Below, one piece after another: positions 8,247 through 17,122 of a stretch of 64,000 nucleotides of DNA (position 1 is the stretch's first letter; every line of letters begins with the position of its first letter). A program made the translations under genes and the position numbers. Below the pieces are notes generated by a model. The model was given only the letters and a program-made list of their open reading frames with translations. It searched no databases and was not told where the DNA came from. The DNA is from JBCBGF01 sp039820585 (GTDB lineage: Bacteria; Pseudomonadota; Alphaproteobacteria; Rhodobacterales; Rhodobacteraceae), in NCBI GenBank assembly GCA_039820585.1, contig JBCBPV010000009.1, positions 13,078-77,077 of the forward strand. Reading direction: 5' to 3'.

Positions 8247-9158
8247 CTACTCCGCCGGATACGCCTGCCGCCCCATTCCCTTTATCCGATCCACAAACAG
8301 CGGCCCAAATAGCGGGATCGCCACCAAAGCCTCACGCAGGTTGAACACCCGGGGCGCGAAGGGCGACATCACAAACAAGAGCCCGTTGATCAAAACATGC
8401 TGGCCAAACACGATATCCATGAAGGTCAACGTGCCGAAATGGAACGCAATCAGGATAAAGCCCCAAATCCGGTGTAGGGCTGGGCGAAACAGGATGACGA
8501 TCGCAAACAGCTCGACAAAATAGAGCCCCAGGTACATTGGCCATCCAAGCAGCGGATAGTTGATGATAACATCCGCCCACATCGGCTCCGACCCGGTCTC
8601 AAGCGCGCGACGCGCTAGTGTCTGGGCCATCGCATCGGGCATAAAGCCGCCATACTGACCTTTCGCGAACTGCAGCGTCGCATAGTAGACTTTGTAAAGC
8701 CCTGACAGGCTGTAGAAAAACAGGATCAGCGCAGGCGCAATTGAAAACGCGTATAAAAATCGCGTCCGCTCACGGCGGTTTTCGCGCACAGCCTCTTTCA
8801 CGCCCGTGGGCAGGAACAAAAAGCACACCGACAGCCAGAACCATTCGTGATTGCCATGGTGGATCGCCCCGAAGGAGTTTGGCCAGGCCGTGTGCTGCAA
8901 CAGCACGACCATCACCAGGATGCGCATCCACAGGAAGCGCCACAAAAAAATGCTCAGAAATCCCACGACGACATAAGCATTGGCCAGGATCGCCGTGCTG
9001 ACATCGGCGGAAAACGATGTCATCCAAGCAAGCGGCCACAACAGATCCAGATCCGCCGGATCAAGTGGCGTGTGCGACATCGTACGAGCCGAGGAGTAGA
9101 GCCGTGCGGCGGTGATGATATAGAAAACCTGCACGATCGCGAAAGCGAGGTCGAACAT
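8247..9158 (-). CDS. HTTM-like multi-pass membrane protein
   Basis: 303 residues from ATG 9158 (MFDLAFAIVQVFYI). An upstream in-frame start at 9284 would overlap the neighbouring gene and adds a non-hydrophobic stretch, so I rejected it. Seven or eight hydrophobic spans are visible, with a HHGNHEWFWLSVCFLFLP segment after the fourth and FHFGTLTFMDIVFGQH near the end, the pattern of the horizontally transferred transmembrane (HTTM) domain shared with vitamin-K-dependent gamma-carboxylase. No soluble carboxylase domain is attached, so enzymatic activity is uncertain. It follows the 156-residue gene at 9239-9709 on the same strand, separated by 80 bases, and probably works with it. Confidence 0.7.
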   Translation of the reverse strand: MFDLAFAIVQVFYIITAARLYSSARTMSHTPLDPADLDLLWPLAWMTSFSADVSTAILANAYVVVGFLSIFLWRFLWMRILVMVVLLQHTAWPNSFGAIHHGNHEWFWLSVCFLFLPTGVKEAVRENRRERTRFLYAFSIAPALILFFYSLSGLYKVYYATLQFAKGQYGGFMPDAMAQTLARRALETGSEPMWADVIINYPLLGWPMYLGLYFVELFAIVILFRPALHRIWGFILIAFHFGTLTFMDIVFGQHVLINGLLFVMSPFAPRVFNLREALVAIPLFGPLFVDRIKGMGRQAYPAE

Positions 9159-9238
9159 GCTTCGATGATCAGCCCAGCGGGGGGCCTTGCGGCAGGGACC
9201 GGCGAGGCGACGGCGAATGGTGGCTTCAAATGTAGCGA

Positions 9239-9709
9239 TCACTGGCTTGGGTCCATGGTTGAATGTGTTGACACAACGCGCCACTCGGTCACCTGCCCGG
9301 TGTGCCAGCGCTCGAGCGGATCGAAGCGGATCAACACGATACGAAAGTCGATGCTTTCTTCGACCTGGAAGAAGCTTGCGATGAATTCCTGTTCCCGCTC
9401 GGCAAACTGCTCAGGCAGGTGCCGCGAGTCCGTCAGCAGGCGTGCTGCTTTCAGAACGCCGGAATCCCGCCTCTGCGCGGCCGAAAAAACCTCGCCCAGT
9501 TCGTAGTAGTTCTGCGGTGGCGAATAGACCGTATCGCCGACCCGCTCCACTTCGACAAGAACATCGTAGACATCGTCCCGCACGATACTGAAGAGCGACC
9601 AGCTGAAGACTGGGAAGTATTCGCCTTTGGGTGCATAGAGTTTTCCGGCGAGCTGGATGCAGAAATACGCGCAGAAGAAGTAAAGAGCGGCGGTTCTAAG
9701 CTGTGTCAT
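9239..9709 (-). CDS. Membrane-anchored protein of unknown function, partner of HTTM protein
   Basis: 156 residues. The first 22 (MTQLRTAALYFFCAYFCIQLAG) form one hydrophobic span or uncleaved signal, after which the protein is soluble and probably periplasmic. It contains FSWSLFSIVRDDVYDVLVEVERVG and a C-terminal beta-rich part with FRIVLIRFDPLERWHTG. I do not recognise a family. The same-strand arrangement just upstream of the HTTM gene resembles pairs in which a small anchored protein accompanies an HTTM protein, so joint function is inferred. Confidence 0.6.
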   Translation of the reverse strand: MTQLRTAALYFFCAYFCIQLAGKLYAPKGEYFPVFSWSLFSIVRDDVYDVLVEVERVGDTVYSPPQNYYELGEVFSAAQRRDSGVLKAARLLTDSRHLPEQFAEREQEFIASFFQVEESIDFRIVLIRFDPLERWHTGQVTEWRVVSTHSTMDPSQ

Positions 9710-9813
9710 GGTGCCTGTGCAAAATGTGCGGTGGCGTTGTGTGCCAGATAAAAAGCGTAGGTCAGGATTGTTTCTGAAATCGGGCTGGATTTTGGCGAAA
9801 AGGAGGTTTGCGT

Positions 9814-9931
9814 TCCCTCACCCTAGGCGTCTCCGCCAAGGGACGATGGGTTGCCTTTGGTAATGGTGAGAAGGGCCATCGCTCTACCGGGACAGGTCCC
9901 CTCTCCTCTTGTGGGAGAGGGTGAGGGGCCT
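9814..9931. repeat. Palindromic intergenic repeat, copy 2 (inverted relative to copies 1 and 3)
   Basis: Read on the minus strand it gives CCCCTCACCCTCTCCC ... GAGAGGGGACCTGTCCC ... TAGGGTGAGGGA, matching copy 3 closely. The segment CCCTCTCC...GGAGAGGG at about 9899-9923 forms a strong hairpin directly downstream of ppx and may serve as its terminator. The preceding bases 9710-9813 show no gene and hold the promoter of the 9239-9709 gene. Confidence 0.75.
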
Positions 9932-11477
9932 ACCCCCGGGCCTCAATCAAAACGCCCTCGGCGTCCAACGCCCCCGCGAGCGACTGGAACCGCGCCGCCG
10001 CGACCTCACCGAACAGATCCTCGGCTCCCGGCGACAACGCCATCTCCAGCACCCGCTTTTTGGGATACCACCGAAGCTGCCCCATCCGTTCCGGCGTATC
10101 GACGGAAAACATCGCCCCGAACCGCATCGCCTTACCCAGCACCTCGGCATCGCGCAGCTGTTTCTCGGTCAATAGCTCGAACAAAGGCGCAAACCGCGAC
10201 CCGTTGCGGTTGTTCTTATACCTGTGCAGCAGCGCGACCCCGATGAACACGCGTTCGGGATGGGTCAGCCCGCCCAGGTTCGCCCGCGTGGCGTTGTCAA
10301 AACACACCTCATGCCGGTAATCGGGGTGCGCGCGCCAGCTGACATCGTGCAACAGGCATGCTGCCTTGATGATGCGAGCTTCGGCGTCTGGCGCGTTGCG
10401 GAACAAGGGCTTGATGAATTCATAAAGATGTTTGCCGAACCCCGGCAGGCGCGCGTCTTTCGCCTCGGAAAACCGGCAGGCCTCGATCAGCGGGTCGCGG
10501 TCGCGCAGGGGTTGGGGCATCTGCTCAAACAGCATCCCCTCGCGGATGCCATAGCTCGACACCGCAATGTCGCGGGGCCGGAAGGTGCGCACCAGCTGTG
10601 CCAGAACCTGACCAGCGAGCGGCACCAGCGCCATCCGCGCCTCGCCCAGACCGGTCCGCGTGCGCAAGTCGTCCAGATCGGCGTCTGCGATGTAGTCCAC
10701 CGTTTCCATCACCGACTTCCGGCTCATCCGGTATTCGTGCAGAACCGCCAGGGGATAGTCGCGCCGTTCCATGTCGATTCGCGCGATCGCCCGCCACGAG
10801 CCACCCACCAGGAACAGCCGGTCGGGCTGCGGGCCCATGGTGGCGTGCAGTTCTTCGATCTTGGCGCGGATATGGCTGCGCAGACCTTTCTTGCCGCCGG
10901 GCACATCCTTCAGGCGCAAAGGCCCCAGCCGCGAGCTGACCCGCCGGCCCACGCGGCCCTCGCGCAATTCCGCCAGCTCCATCGACGAGCCGCCGATATC
11001 GCAGACCAGACCATAGGCGCCGGGCCAGCCCAGAAGCACCCCTTGCGCCGACAGCCGTGCCTCTTCATCGCCGTCGATCACCCACAGCGCCAGCCCGGTC
11101 TCTCGCAGCACCTGTTCACGGAAGGCGGGGCCGTCCGAGGCCTCGCGCATCGCCGCTGTTGCCACGGCGGTCAGCGGCGTGATCCCCATGCCTTCGGCCA
11201 GATGCTGAAAGCGTTTCAACGCGGCCAGCGCGCGGGTCTTGCCCTCTGGGTTCAGGTGGCCGGTCTCCGCCAGTCCCGCCCCAAGCCCGCACATGATCTT
11301 TTCGTTGAAGAAATAGGCGGGGCTGCGCGCCGCACCGTCAAATACCACCAGCCGGACCGAGTTGGAGCCGACATCCACCACGCCCACCCGCGACAGCGCG
11401 CGGGCCGAGGGGTCGGCGAATAGCGGACGCCCGAATGGCCCCCACTCATCGGAGGTGTTTTCGGTGGTGCCGTCCAT
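9930..11477 (-). CDS. ppx: Ppx/GppA exopolyphosphatase
   Basis: 515 residues. The actin/hexokinase-like ATPase fold motifs are clear: VGVVDVGSNSVRLVVFD near residue 32, the catalytic-region DGDEEARLSAQG around residue 137, and VCDIGGSSMELAEL around 160. The C-terminal third is an HD-type helical domain (ACLLHDVSWRAHPDYRHE) as in long Ppx/GppA proteins. It releases phosphate from polyphosphate and may hydrolyse pppGpp. It lies 73 bases downstream of ppk on the same strand, the usual ppk-ppx operon, so synthesis and breakdown of polyphosphate are co-expressed. Start ATG 11477 precedes a short disordered N-terminus. Confidence 0.92.
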   Translation of the reverse strand: MDGTTENTSDEWGPFGRPLFADPSARALSRVGVVDVGSNSVRLVVFDGAARSPAYFFNEKIMCGLGAGLAETGHLNPEGKTRALAALKRFQHLAEGMGITPLTAVATAAMREASDGPAFREQVLRETGLALWVIDGDEEARLSAQGVLLGWPGAYGLVCDIGGSSMELAELREGRVGRRVSSRLGPLRLKDVPGGKKGLRSHIRAKIEELHATMGPQPDRLFLVGGSWRAIARIDMERRDYPLAVLHEYRMSRKSVMETVDYIADADLDDLRTRTGLGEARMALVPLAGQVLAQLVRTFRPRDIAVSSYGIREGMLFEQMPQPLRDRDPLIEACRFSEAKDARLPGFGKHLYEFIKPLFRNAPDAEARIIKAACLLHDVSWRAHPDYRHEVCFDNATRANLGGLTHPERVFIGVALLHRYKNNRNGSRFAPLFELLTEKQLRDAEVLGKAMRFGAMFSVDTPERMGQLRWYPKKRVLEMALSPGAEDLFGEVAAARFQSLAGALDAEGVLIEARG

Positions 11478-11550
11478 GTCTCTCCCCGCGAGGCGTCCCC
11501 GGTGGGACCATGGCGGGGCAGGGCGGAGCCGTCAAAGGAAAATATGCACC

Positions 11551-13722
11551 TCAGTCGCGGGCGTGGGTCAGGTCCGGCGCCTCGGTGCTGGCGGCAGAGC
11601 CGCGTCCCGAAAGCGAAGGCGTCTCCATGAAGAACTTGTGGCAGTTGAACAGAGCATCCCCCGTCACCTCGGGCCGGGTAAACCCGCCCGCGCCATCAAG
11701 TATCCAGCTTTGGGCGGTGTCTGCCATGTTGGCGGCCATGATCTGGCCCACGATCTGGGTCTTCACCGTTGGGTTCGTGATCTCCACCAGCGTCTCGACC
11801 CGGCGGTTGAGGTTGCGGCCCATCCAGTCGGCCGATGAGATATAGACCCGCGCGTCCTTAGACGGCAGGTGCTTGCCCCCTCCAAAGCACACAATGCGCG
11901 AGTGTTCGAGGTATCGTCCAACGATAGATTTCACACGAATATTGTCGCTCAACCCCTTGACCCCAGGCCGTAATCCACAAATTCCGCGGATCACAAGGTT
12001 GATCTTCACGCCTGCTTGGCTCGCCAGATACAGCGCATCGATCACATCCTCTTCCACCAGCGAATTCATCTTGGCCCAGATCTCACCTGGCTTGCCCGAT
12101 AGCGCATACTCCGCTTCTTCGGCGATCCGGTCGAGCAACGTGTCTTTCAGCGTAAGCGGAGAAATCGCCAGGTTTTCCAGCTTTTCGGGCTGAGCATACC
12201 CTGACAGGTAGTTGAAGACCTTCGTCGCATCGCGCCCAAGTGCGGGATCACAGGTGAAAAGCGACAGGTCGGTGTAGATCTTGGCGGTGATCGGGTGGTA
12301 ATTGCCCGTACCATAGTGGGTGTAGGTCACCAACTCCCCGCCTTCGCGCCGCACCACCGTGCTGATTTTGGCGTGGGTTTTGTAGTTGATGAAGCCATAG
12401 ACCACATGCGCGCCCGCGCGCTCCAATCGGCGCGATTGCCGGATATTGGCGGCTTCATCGAACCGCGCTTTCAACTCCACCAGCGCGGTCACGGATTTCC
12501 CGTCTTCCGCGGCCTCGCACAACGCCTCCACAATCGGGCTGTCCCGGCTGGTGCGGTAGAGCGTCTGCTTGATCGCTACCACATTGGGATCGTTCGCGGC
12601 CTGTTTGAGAAAGCGCACCACCATATCGAAGGTCTCATAGGGGTGGTGCAGCAGCATGTCCTTCTGCCGGATCGCGGCGAACATATCGCCTTCATAGTCC
12701 TGCACCCGTTCCGGCACACGTGGGGTGAAGTTGGGCCAAAGCAGATCGGGCCGCTCATCGAGGACCAGTTCCTTGAGGTCGGCCATGCCGATCAGCCCCT
12801 CGAACTGCACGACCTCGTGATCGTCGACCTCCAGCTCGCGCATCACAACATCGCGTAATTCCGCTGGCGCCCCGGCAGAGATTTGCATGCGCACAACCTC
12901 TCCCCGGCGGCGGCGTTTCAGCGCGACCTCGAACTCGCGCACCAGATCTTCGGCTTCGTCCTCCAGTTCCAGATCGCTGTCGCGCAAGACGCGGAACGAA
13001 CAACTGCCCTTCATCTTGTAGCCCGGGAACAGCATGTCGAGGTGCAACAGCAGCAACTCTTCCAGCGGCAGGAAACGATGCTGGCCCCGCTCAGCGGGCA
13101 AGCGGATGAAACGATCCACCTGATGGGGGATCGGCAAAAGCGCCTGCAATGGGCGTTTGTCGGTCTTGCGTTGCAATTGCAAGGCCAGCGAATACCCCTC
13201 ATTCGGGATGAACGGGAACGGGTGCGCGGGATCAATCGCAAGGGGCGACAGGATCGGGAAGACCTGGCGCAGGAACACCCCATCAAGATACGTCTTGTCC
13301 GCCGCCGACAGCTTGTCGCGCGTCAGGATCGCAATCCCTTCGTGCGCCATCCCCGTGCTGATCACTTGCCAGGCGTCCTGTTGCGCGGTCATCAAGGCCC
13401 GTGCCTCGGCATCGATCTTGACCAGTTGCTCCGCCGGGGTCAGCCCATCGGCGGCCGGCGTGGTGTTGCCCGCATGGGCCAGCTCTCGCAGGCCTGCCAC
13501 GCGGACGGTGTAGAACTCATCGAGGTTGGCTGCAGAGATCGAGACAAAGCGCAACCGTTCCAAGAGCGGCACACGGGGGTTCGACGCCTCTTCCAGCACG
13601 CGCCAGTTGAAGGCGATCCAGCTGAGCTCGCGGTTAAAATAGCGTTGCGGAACAGACATATCGATGCCGTCCAAGGCAACGGCATCGGGGATCGGGGCGG
13701 TGAGAAAATTGGTAATCGTCAT
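11551..13722 (-). CDS. ppk: Polyphosphate kinase 1
   Basis: 723 residues, normal for PPK1. It reversibly polymerises the gamma-phosphate of ATP into polyphosphate. The N-terminal domain begins RYFNRELSWIAFNWRVLEEA, the family hallmark; the C-terminal phospholipase-D-like domains hold the two active-site histidine regions THAKISTVVRR and the later EHSRIVCFGGG, with THYGTGNYHP between them. First gene of a ppk-ppx pair; its upstream neighbour hda is 40 bases away on the same strand, so a longer minus-strand transcript from the AI-2E gene onwards is possible. Confidence 0.95.
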   Translation of the reverse strand: MTITNFLTAPIPDAVALDGIDMSVPQRYFNRELSWIAFNWRVLEEASNPRVPLLERLRFVSISAANLDEFYTVRVAGLRELAHAGNTTPAADGLTPAEQLVKIDAEARALMTAQQDAWQVISTGMAHEGIAILTRDKLSAADKTYLDGVFLRQVFPILSPLAIDPAHPFPFIPNEGYSLALQLQRKTDKRPLQALLPIPHQVDRFIRLPAERGQHRFLPLEELLLLHLDMLFPGYKMKGSCSFRVLRDSDLELEDEAEDLVREFEVALKRRRRGEVVRMQISAGAPAELRDVVMRELEVDDHEVVQFEGLIGMADLKELVLDERPDLLWPNFTPRVPERVQDYEGDMFAAIRQKDMLLHHPYETFDMVVRFLKQAANDPNVVAIKQTLYRTSRDSPIVEALCEAAEDGKSVTALVELKARFDEAANIRQSRRLERAGAHVVYGFINYKTHAKISTVVRREGGELVTYTHYGTGNYHPITAKIYTDLSLFTCDPALGRDATKVFNYLSGYAQPEKLENLAISPLTLKDTLLDRIAEEAEYALSGKPGEIWAKMNSLVEEDVIDALYLASQAGVKINLVIRGICGLRPGVKGLSDNIRVKSIVGRYLEHSRIVCFGGGKHLPSKDARVYISSADWMGRNLNRRVETLVEITNPTVKTQIVGQIMAANMADTAQSWILDGAGGFTRPEVTGDALFNCHKFFMETPSLSGRGSAASTEAPDLTHARD

Positions 13723-13762
13723 GGGCGCGGTATCGGGTCACTCTGTAACGCTAGGATGACAC

Positions 13763-14440
13763 TTATGCGTCAGGCCCCTGCAACTTGTCCAGAACCGCCC
13801 CCGCAAAGCCGCGGGTAATCCGCTTGCCTTCGGTCAGCGCGGTGGCATCCAGCGCTTCCACCAGACGCTGGGCCGCATCAAAGCCGCGATCCATGCGCTT
13901 GAGCAGGTAATTCGTGACCTCGGGCGTGACCGCGAGTTGCCGGTCGTTGAACTGTTTCACCAGCACGGCTTGCAGCAGCGCATCATCGGGCGGGTCCAGA
14001 CGAGAAAGCGCTGCCGCCTGCATCCGGCTGACCAGGTCGGGCAGGGCGGTCGCCCACTGTGCGGGCGGGCAGGTTGCGGTGACCAGAAGCGCGCCCTTGG
14101 CCTCTGCAAGCAGGTTGTGCAGGTGAAACAGCGCCGCGGGATCCAGCGCGGCATTGTCGGCGTCTTCCACCGCCACAGCACCGGTAGAGGCCAGCGTGGG
14201 CAGATCCGCCTTCGCCAGATCTCCGGCGCCCACAATCGTGGCCTCCGCAGCCGCGGCCCAGACATGGGCCAAATGGGTCTTGCCGGCTCCATGCGGCCCC
14301 ACCAGCACCATCTTGCCCAAGGGCCAGGCCCGCCAATCATCGAGCGCGGCCAGTGCCAGCGCATTGGCGGGCGAGACAAAGAAATCTTCCCGACCCAGGG
14401 CCGCACGCTTGGGCAGATCGAAGGTCAGCTGTTCTGCCAT
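13763..14440 (-). CDS. Hda-like regulator of DnaA
   Basis: 225 residues. The N-terminus MAEQLTFDLP carries a QLxFDLP beta-clamp-binding motif at residues 4-10, as in Hda proteins. Walker A is GPHGAGKT (48-55), followed by a Walker-B-like VAVEDADN, and the C-terminal lid is LLKRMDRGFDAAQRLVEALD. There is no DNA-binding domain IV, which separates it from DnaA itself. With the sliding clamp, such proteins stimulate ATP hydrolysis by DnaA after initiation. It is 5 bases downstream of the AI-2E transporter gene, an arrangement I associate with alphaproteobacteria. Confidence 0.87.
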   Translation of the reverse strand: MAEQLTFDLPKRAALGREDFFVSPANALALAALDDWRAWPLGKMVLVGPHGAGKTHLAHVWAAAAEATIVGAGDLAKADLPTLASTGAVAVEDADNAALDPAALFHLHNLLAEAKGALLVTATCPPAQWATALPDLVSRMQAAALSRLDPPDDALLQAVLVKQFNDRQLAVTPEVTNYLLKRMDRGFDAAQRLVEALDATALTEGKRITRGFAGAVLDKLQGPDA

Positions 14441-14445
14441 GGGCG

Positions 14446-15531
14446 TTAGGCGATCTTGTCGTCGTCGTCGGGCTCATTCCCAGCCAACCCGCGATAGAGC
14501 AGCCCGGACTTGTACTGTTCAATCATGAAGCGCGCCACGACCCCGATCATCGCCGCCAAGGGCACGGCGACCAGCATCCCCACAAAGCCGAAGATCGAGC
14601 CAAAGACCGAAAGCGCAAAGATCAGCCAGACGGGATGCAGGCCCACCGATTGGCCCACCAGGTTGGGTGTGAGAATATTGCCCTCAATAAACTGGCCCAC
14701 CATGAAAATCGCCGCCACCGCCGCGATCCAGCCCCATTCACCCCAAAACTGGAACAGCGCCAGCCCAATGGCCAAAGCGCCCCCGAAGATCGCGCCGACA
14801 TACGGGATAAAGGTGATCAGCCCAGCGATGAAGCCCACCACCAGACCAAATTGCAGCCCCACCAGCATGAGCCCTGCGGCATAATACGTGCCCAGGATCA
14901 CACAGACGGTGCCCTGACCGCGAATGAAAGACGCCAGCGTTTTGTCGATATCGCCGGCAATCGCGCGCACCGTGGGCGCGTGGTCGCGGGGCAGAAGGCT
15001 GTCGATCCGCGCCACCAGCTTATCCCAGTCCAGCAGTAGGTAAAAGGTCACCACCGGCACCAGCACCACTAGCACAATCACATTGAGAAAGCTCATCGCC
15101 CCGGTCAGCACGGTGTTGACCAACTCACCGCCCCGCGCCTGCAACGTGTCGATGAAATCCTGCAGCGACTTGCGCATGGTGGATTCGGTGTCAGCGAGCT
15201 GCGGGAACCGCTCGGTCAGGAACATCTGAAGGTTCTGAACCAGTTGCGGTGCGACATTCACCAACTCGATCGCCTGCTCCACCAGCGTTGGAATGACCAG
15301 CAGCGCCATAACGACAAAGATCAGGAGCGCAAAGAATGTAATCAGGATCGTTGCCACCATCCGCGACAGGCCGACCCTTTCCAACCGGTCGGCAATCGGA
15401 TCAAGGCAATAGGCAATCGCCCCGCCCAGCACAAACGGCAGCAGCACATCGCCCAGCAGCCATAACAGACCCATCAGCACCACGGCTGCGATGCTCCAAT
15501 ACGTCACCTGATCGCGCACTGGCAGCGCCAT
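14446..15531 (-). CDS. AI-2E/PerM family membrane transporter
   Basis: 361 residues from ATG 15531 with GAGG upstream; a GTG two codons earlier is a weaker start. About eight hydrophobic spans are visible: a double span at the N-terminus (WSIAAVVLMGLLWLLGDVLLPFVLGGAIAYCL), a long amphipathic central part, and closely spaced spans in the C-terminal half ending in GMLVAVPLAAMIGVVARF. This is the PerM/UPF0118 pattern. Members have been linked to AI-2 export or Na+/H+ antiport; the substrate here cannot be told. The cytoplasmic end is acidic (GNEPDDDDK). Confidence 0.88.
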   Translation of the reverse strand: MALPVRDQVTYWSIAAVVLMGLLWLLGDVLLPFVLGGAIAYCLDPIADRLERVGLSRMVATILITFFALLIFVVMALLVIPTLVEQAIELVNVAPQLVQNLQMFLTERFPQLADTESTMRKSLQDFIDTLQARGGELVNTVLTGAMSFLNVIVLVVLVPVVTFYLLLDWDKLVARIDSLLPRDHAPTVRAIAGDIDKTLASFIRGQGTVCVILGTYYAAGLMLVGLQFGLVVGFIAGLITFIPYVGAIFGGALAIGLALFQFWGEWGWIAAVAAIFMVGQFIEGNILTPNLVGQSVGLHPVWLIFALSVFGSIFGFVGMLVAVPLAAMIGVVARFMIEQYKSGLLYRGLAGNEPDDDDKIA

Positions 15532-15656
15532 GGTCACCTCGTCTCGTCGGAAGCCCTGTCATCGCGCATCGACGGAGTAAGGGCAAGCGCGGGCTTGCCC
15601 GTTCGAACCCCTTGGCATAAGCGAAGGCGACATCTTACCGACCCAAGGCAACGACC

Positions 15657-17006
15657 ATGCGCCTCTCCCGCTATTTCCTGCCCGTTCTGAAAGAAACCCC
15701 GGCCGATGCCCAGATCGTCAGCCATCGCCTGATGCTGCGCGCGGGCATGATCAAGCAGGCGAGCGCGGGAATCTATTCCTGGCTACCGCTCGGCTTCAAG
15801 GTGCTGCGCAATATCGAGCGGATCGTGCATGAAGAGCAAATCCGCGCGGGCCACATCCCGATGCTGATGCCCACGCTGCAATCGGCGGATCTCTGGCGCG
15901 AGTCGGGGCGCTATGACGACTATGGCGAGGAAATGCTTCGGATCTCGGACCGGCATGGGCGCGATATGCTCTATGGGCCCACGAACGAGGAACTGATCAC
16001 CGATATCTTCCGGGCGCATGTCTCCAGCTACAAGGACCTGCCGCTGACGCTGTATCACATCCAGTGGAAGTTCCGCGATGAAATCCGTCCCCGGTTCGGG
16101 GTGATGCGCGGGCGCGAGTTCCTGATGAAGGACGGCTACAATTTCGATTTGACCAAGGAAGACGCGCTGCACGCCTATAATCGCCACCTGGTCAGCTACC
16201 TGCGCACCTATGAACGCATGGGCCTTCAGGCGATCCCCATGCGCGCCGATAGCGGGCCGATCGGCGGCGATGACACGCATGAGTTTCTGGTGCTGGCCGA
16301 CACTGGCGAGTCGGAAGTGTTCTACGACAGCGCCGTGACCGACCTGACATTTGGCGACCGCGCGATCGACTATGACAGTGTCGAGGAATGCCAAGCCGTG
16401 CTGGAAGAGTTTACTTCCCGCTACGCGCGCACTGATGAGACCCATGATGAGGCCACCTTCAACGCCATCCCCGAAGACCGCCGCCGCACCGCGCGCGGGA
16501 TCGAGGTGGGGCAGATCTTTTATTTCGGCACAAAGTACTCCGAAGCACTGGGCGCGCTGGTCGACAACGGGCAAGGCGGCAAGGTGCCGGTGCACATGGG
16601 CTCCCACGGGATCGGGGTGTCGCGTCTTCTGGGCGCGATCATCGAGGCCAGCCATGACGACAAGGGCATCATCTGGCCCGAGGGCGTGACACCGTTCCAT
16701 TGCGGGATCGTGAACCTGCGCCAGGGCGATGCGGGCACGGATGGGGCCTGCGATGCGCTGGAGGCCGCGCTGATCGCGAAGGGGCTGGAGCCTTTGTACG
16801 ACGACCGCGAAGAGCGGGCTGGTGCGAAGTTTGCGACGATGGACCTGATTGGATTACCCTGGCGGATCACGGTGGGGCCGCGGGGGCTGCAAAAGGGCAT
16901 GGTGGAGCTGACTTCGCGCAGAACGGGTGAAAGCGAAGAGATGAGCGCGGAGGCGGCGGTGGACCGTGTTGCCGCGATCTATGGGGGCGCTTCCCCCGCC
17001 ACCTGA
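15657..17006 (+). CDS. proS: Prolyl-tRNA synthetase (short alphaproteobacterial type)
   Basis: 449 residues, the short form lacking the editing insertion found in the 570-residue E. coli enzyme. Class II motifs are present: motif 2 FRDEIRPRFGVMRGREFLMKDGY around residue 140 and motif 3 GIGVSRLLGAIIEA around 320; the anticodon-binding domain follows (LEPLYDDREERAGAKFATMDLIGLP). It charges tRNA-Pro in the cytoplasm. The start ATG 15657 is preceded by a weak AAGG. It runs opposite to the AI-2E gene, so bases 15532-15656 hold divergent promoters. Confidence 0.96.
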   Translation: MRLSRYFLPVLKETPADAQIVSHRLMLRAGMIKQASAGIYSWLPLGFKVLRNIERIVHEEQIRAGHIPMLMPTLQSADLWRESGRYDDYGEEMLRISDRHGRDMLYGPTNEELITDIFRAHVSSYKDLPLTLYHIQWKFRDEIRPRFGVMRGREFLMKDGYNFDLTKEDALHAYNRHLVSYLRTYERMGLQAIPMRADSGPIGGDDTHEFLVLADTGESEVFYDSAVTDLTFGDRAIDYDSVEECQAVLEEFTSRYARTDETHDEATFNAIPEDRRRTARGIEVGQIFYFGTKYSEALGALVDNGQGGKVPVHMGSHGIGVSRLLGAIIEASHDDKGIIWPEGVTPFHCGIVNLRQGDAGTDGACDALEAALIAKGLEPLYDDREERAGAKFATMDLIGLPWRITVGPRGLQKGMVELTSRRTGESEEMSAEAAVDRVAAIYGGASPAT

Positions 17007-17007
17007 C

Positions 17008-17060
17008 GGTGGCCCCCCCGGGCGTATTTTCAACAAGAAGAAGGGGCGGGTGCGCGGCAG
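17008..17060. repeat. Family-typical intergenic element between proS and trpB
   Basis: Contains GGCCCCCCCGGGCGTATTTT then AACAAGAAGAAG. A relative at 31810-31862 has GGCCCCCGGGATATTTTTGG then ACCAAAGAG. Such elements recur between genes in Rhodobacteraceae, in my recollection, and look like a terminator plus a conserved tail. Confidence 0.5.
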
Positions 17061-17122
17061 CGTCCCCTTGCCTTGGCGCCCACCTCTCGCTACCCCTCTG
17101 CCGTTCGGCAAGGAGACGCGCG

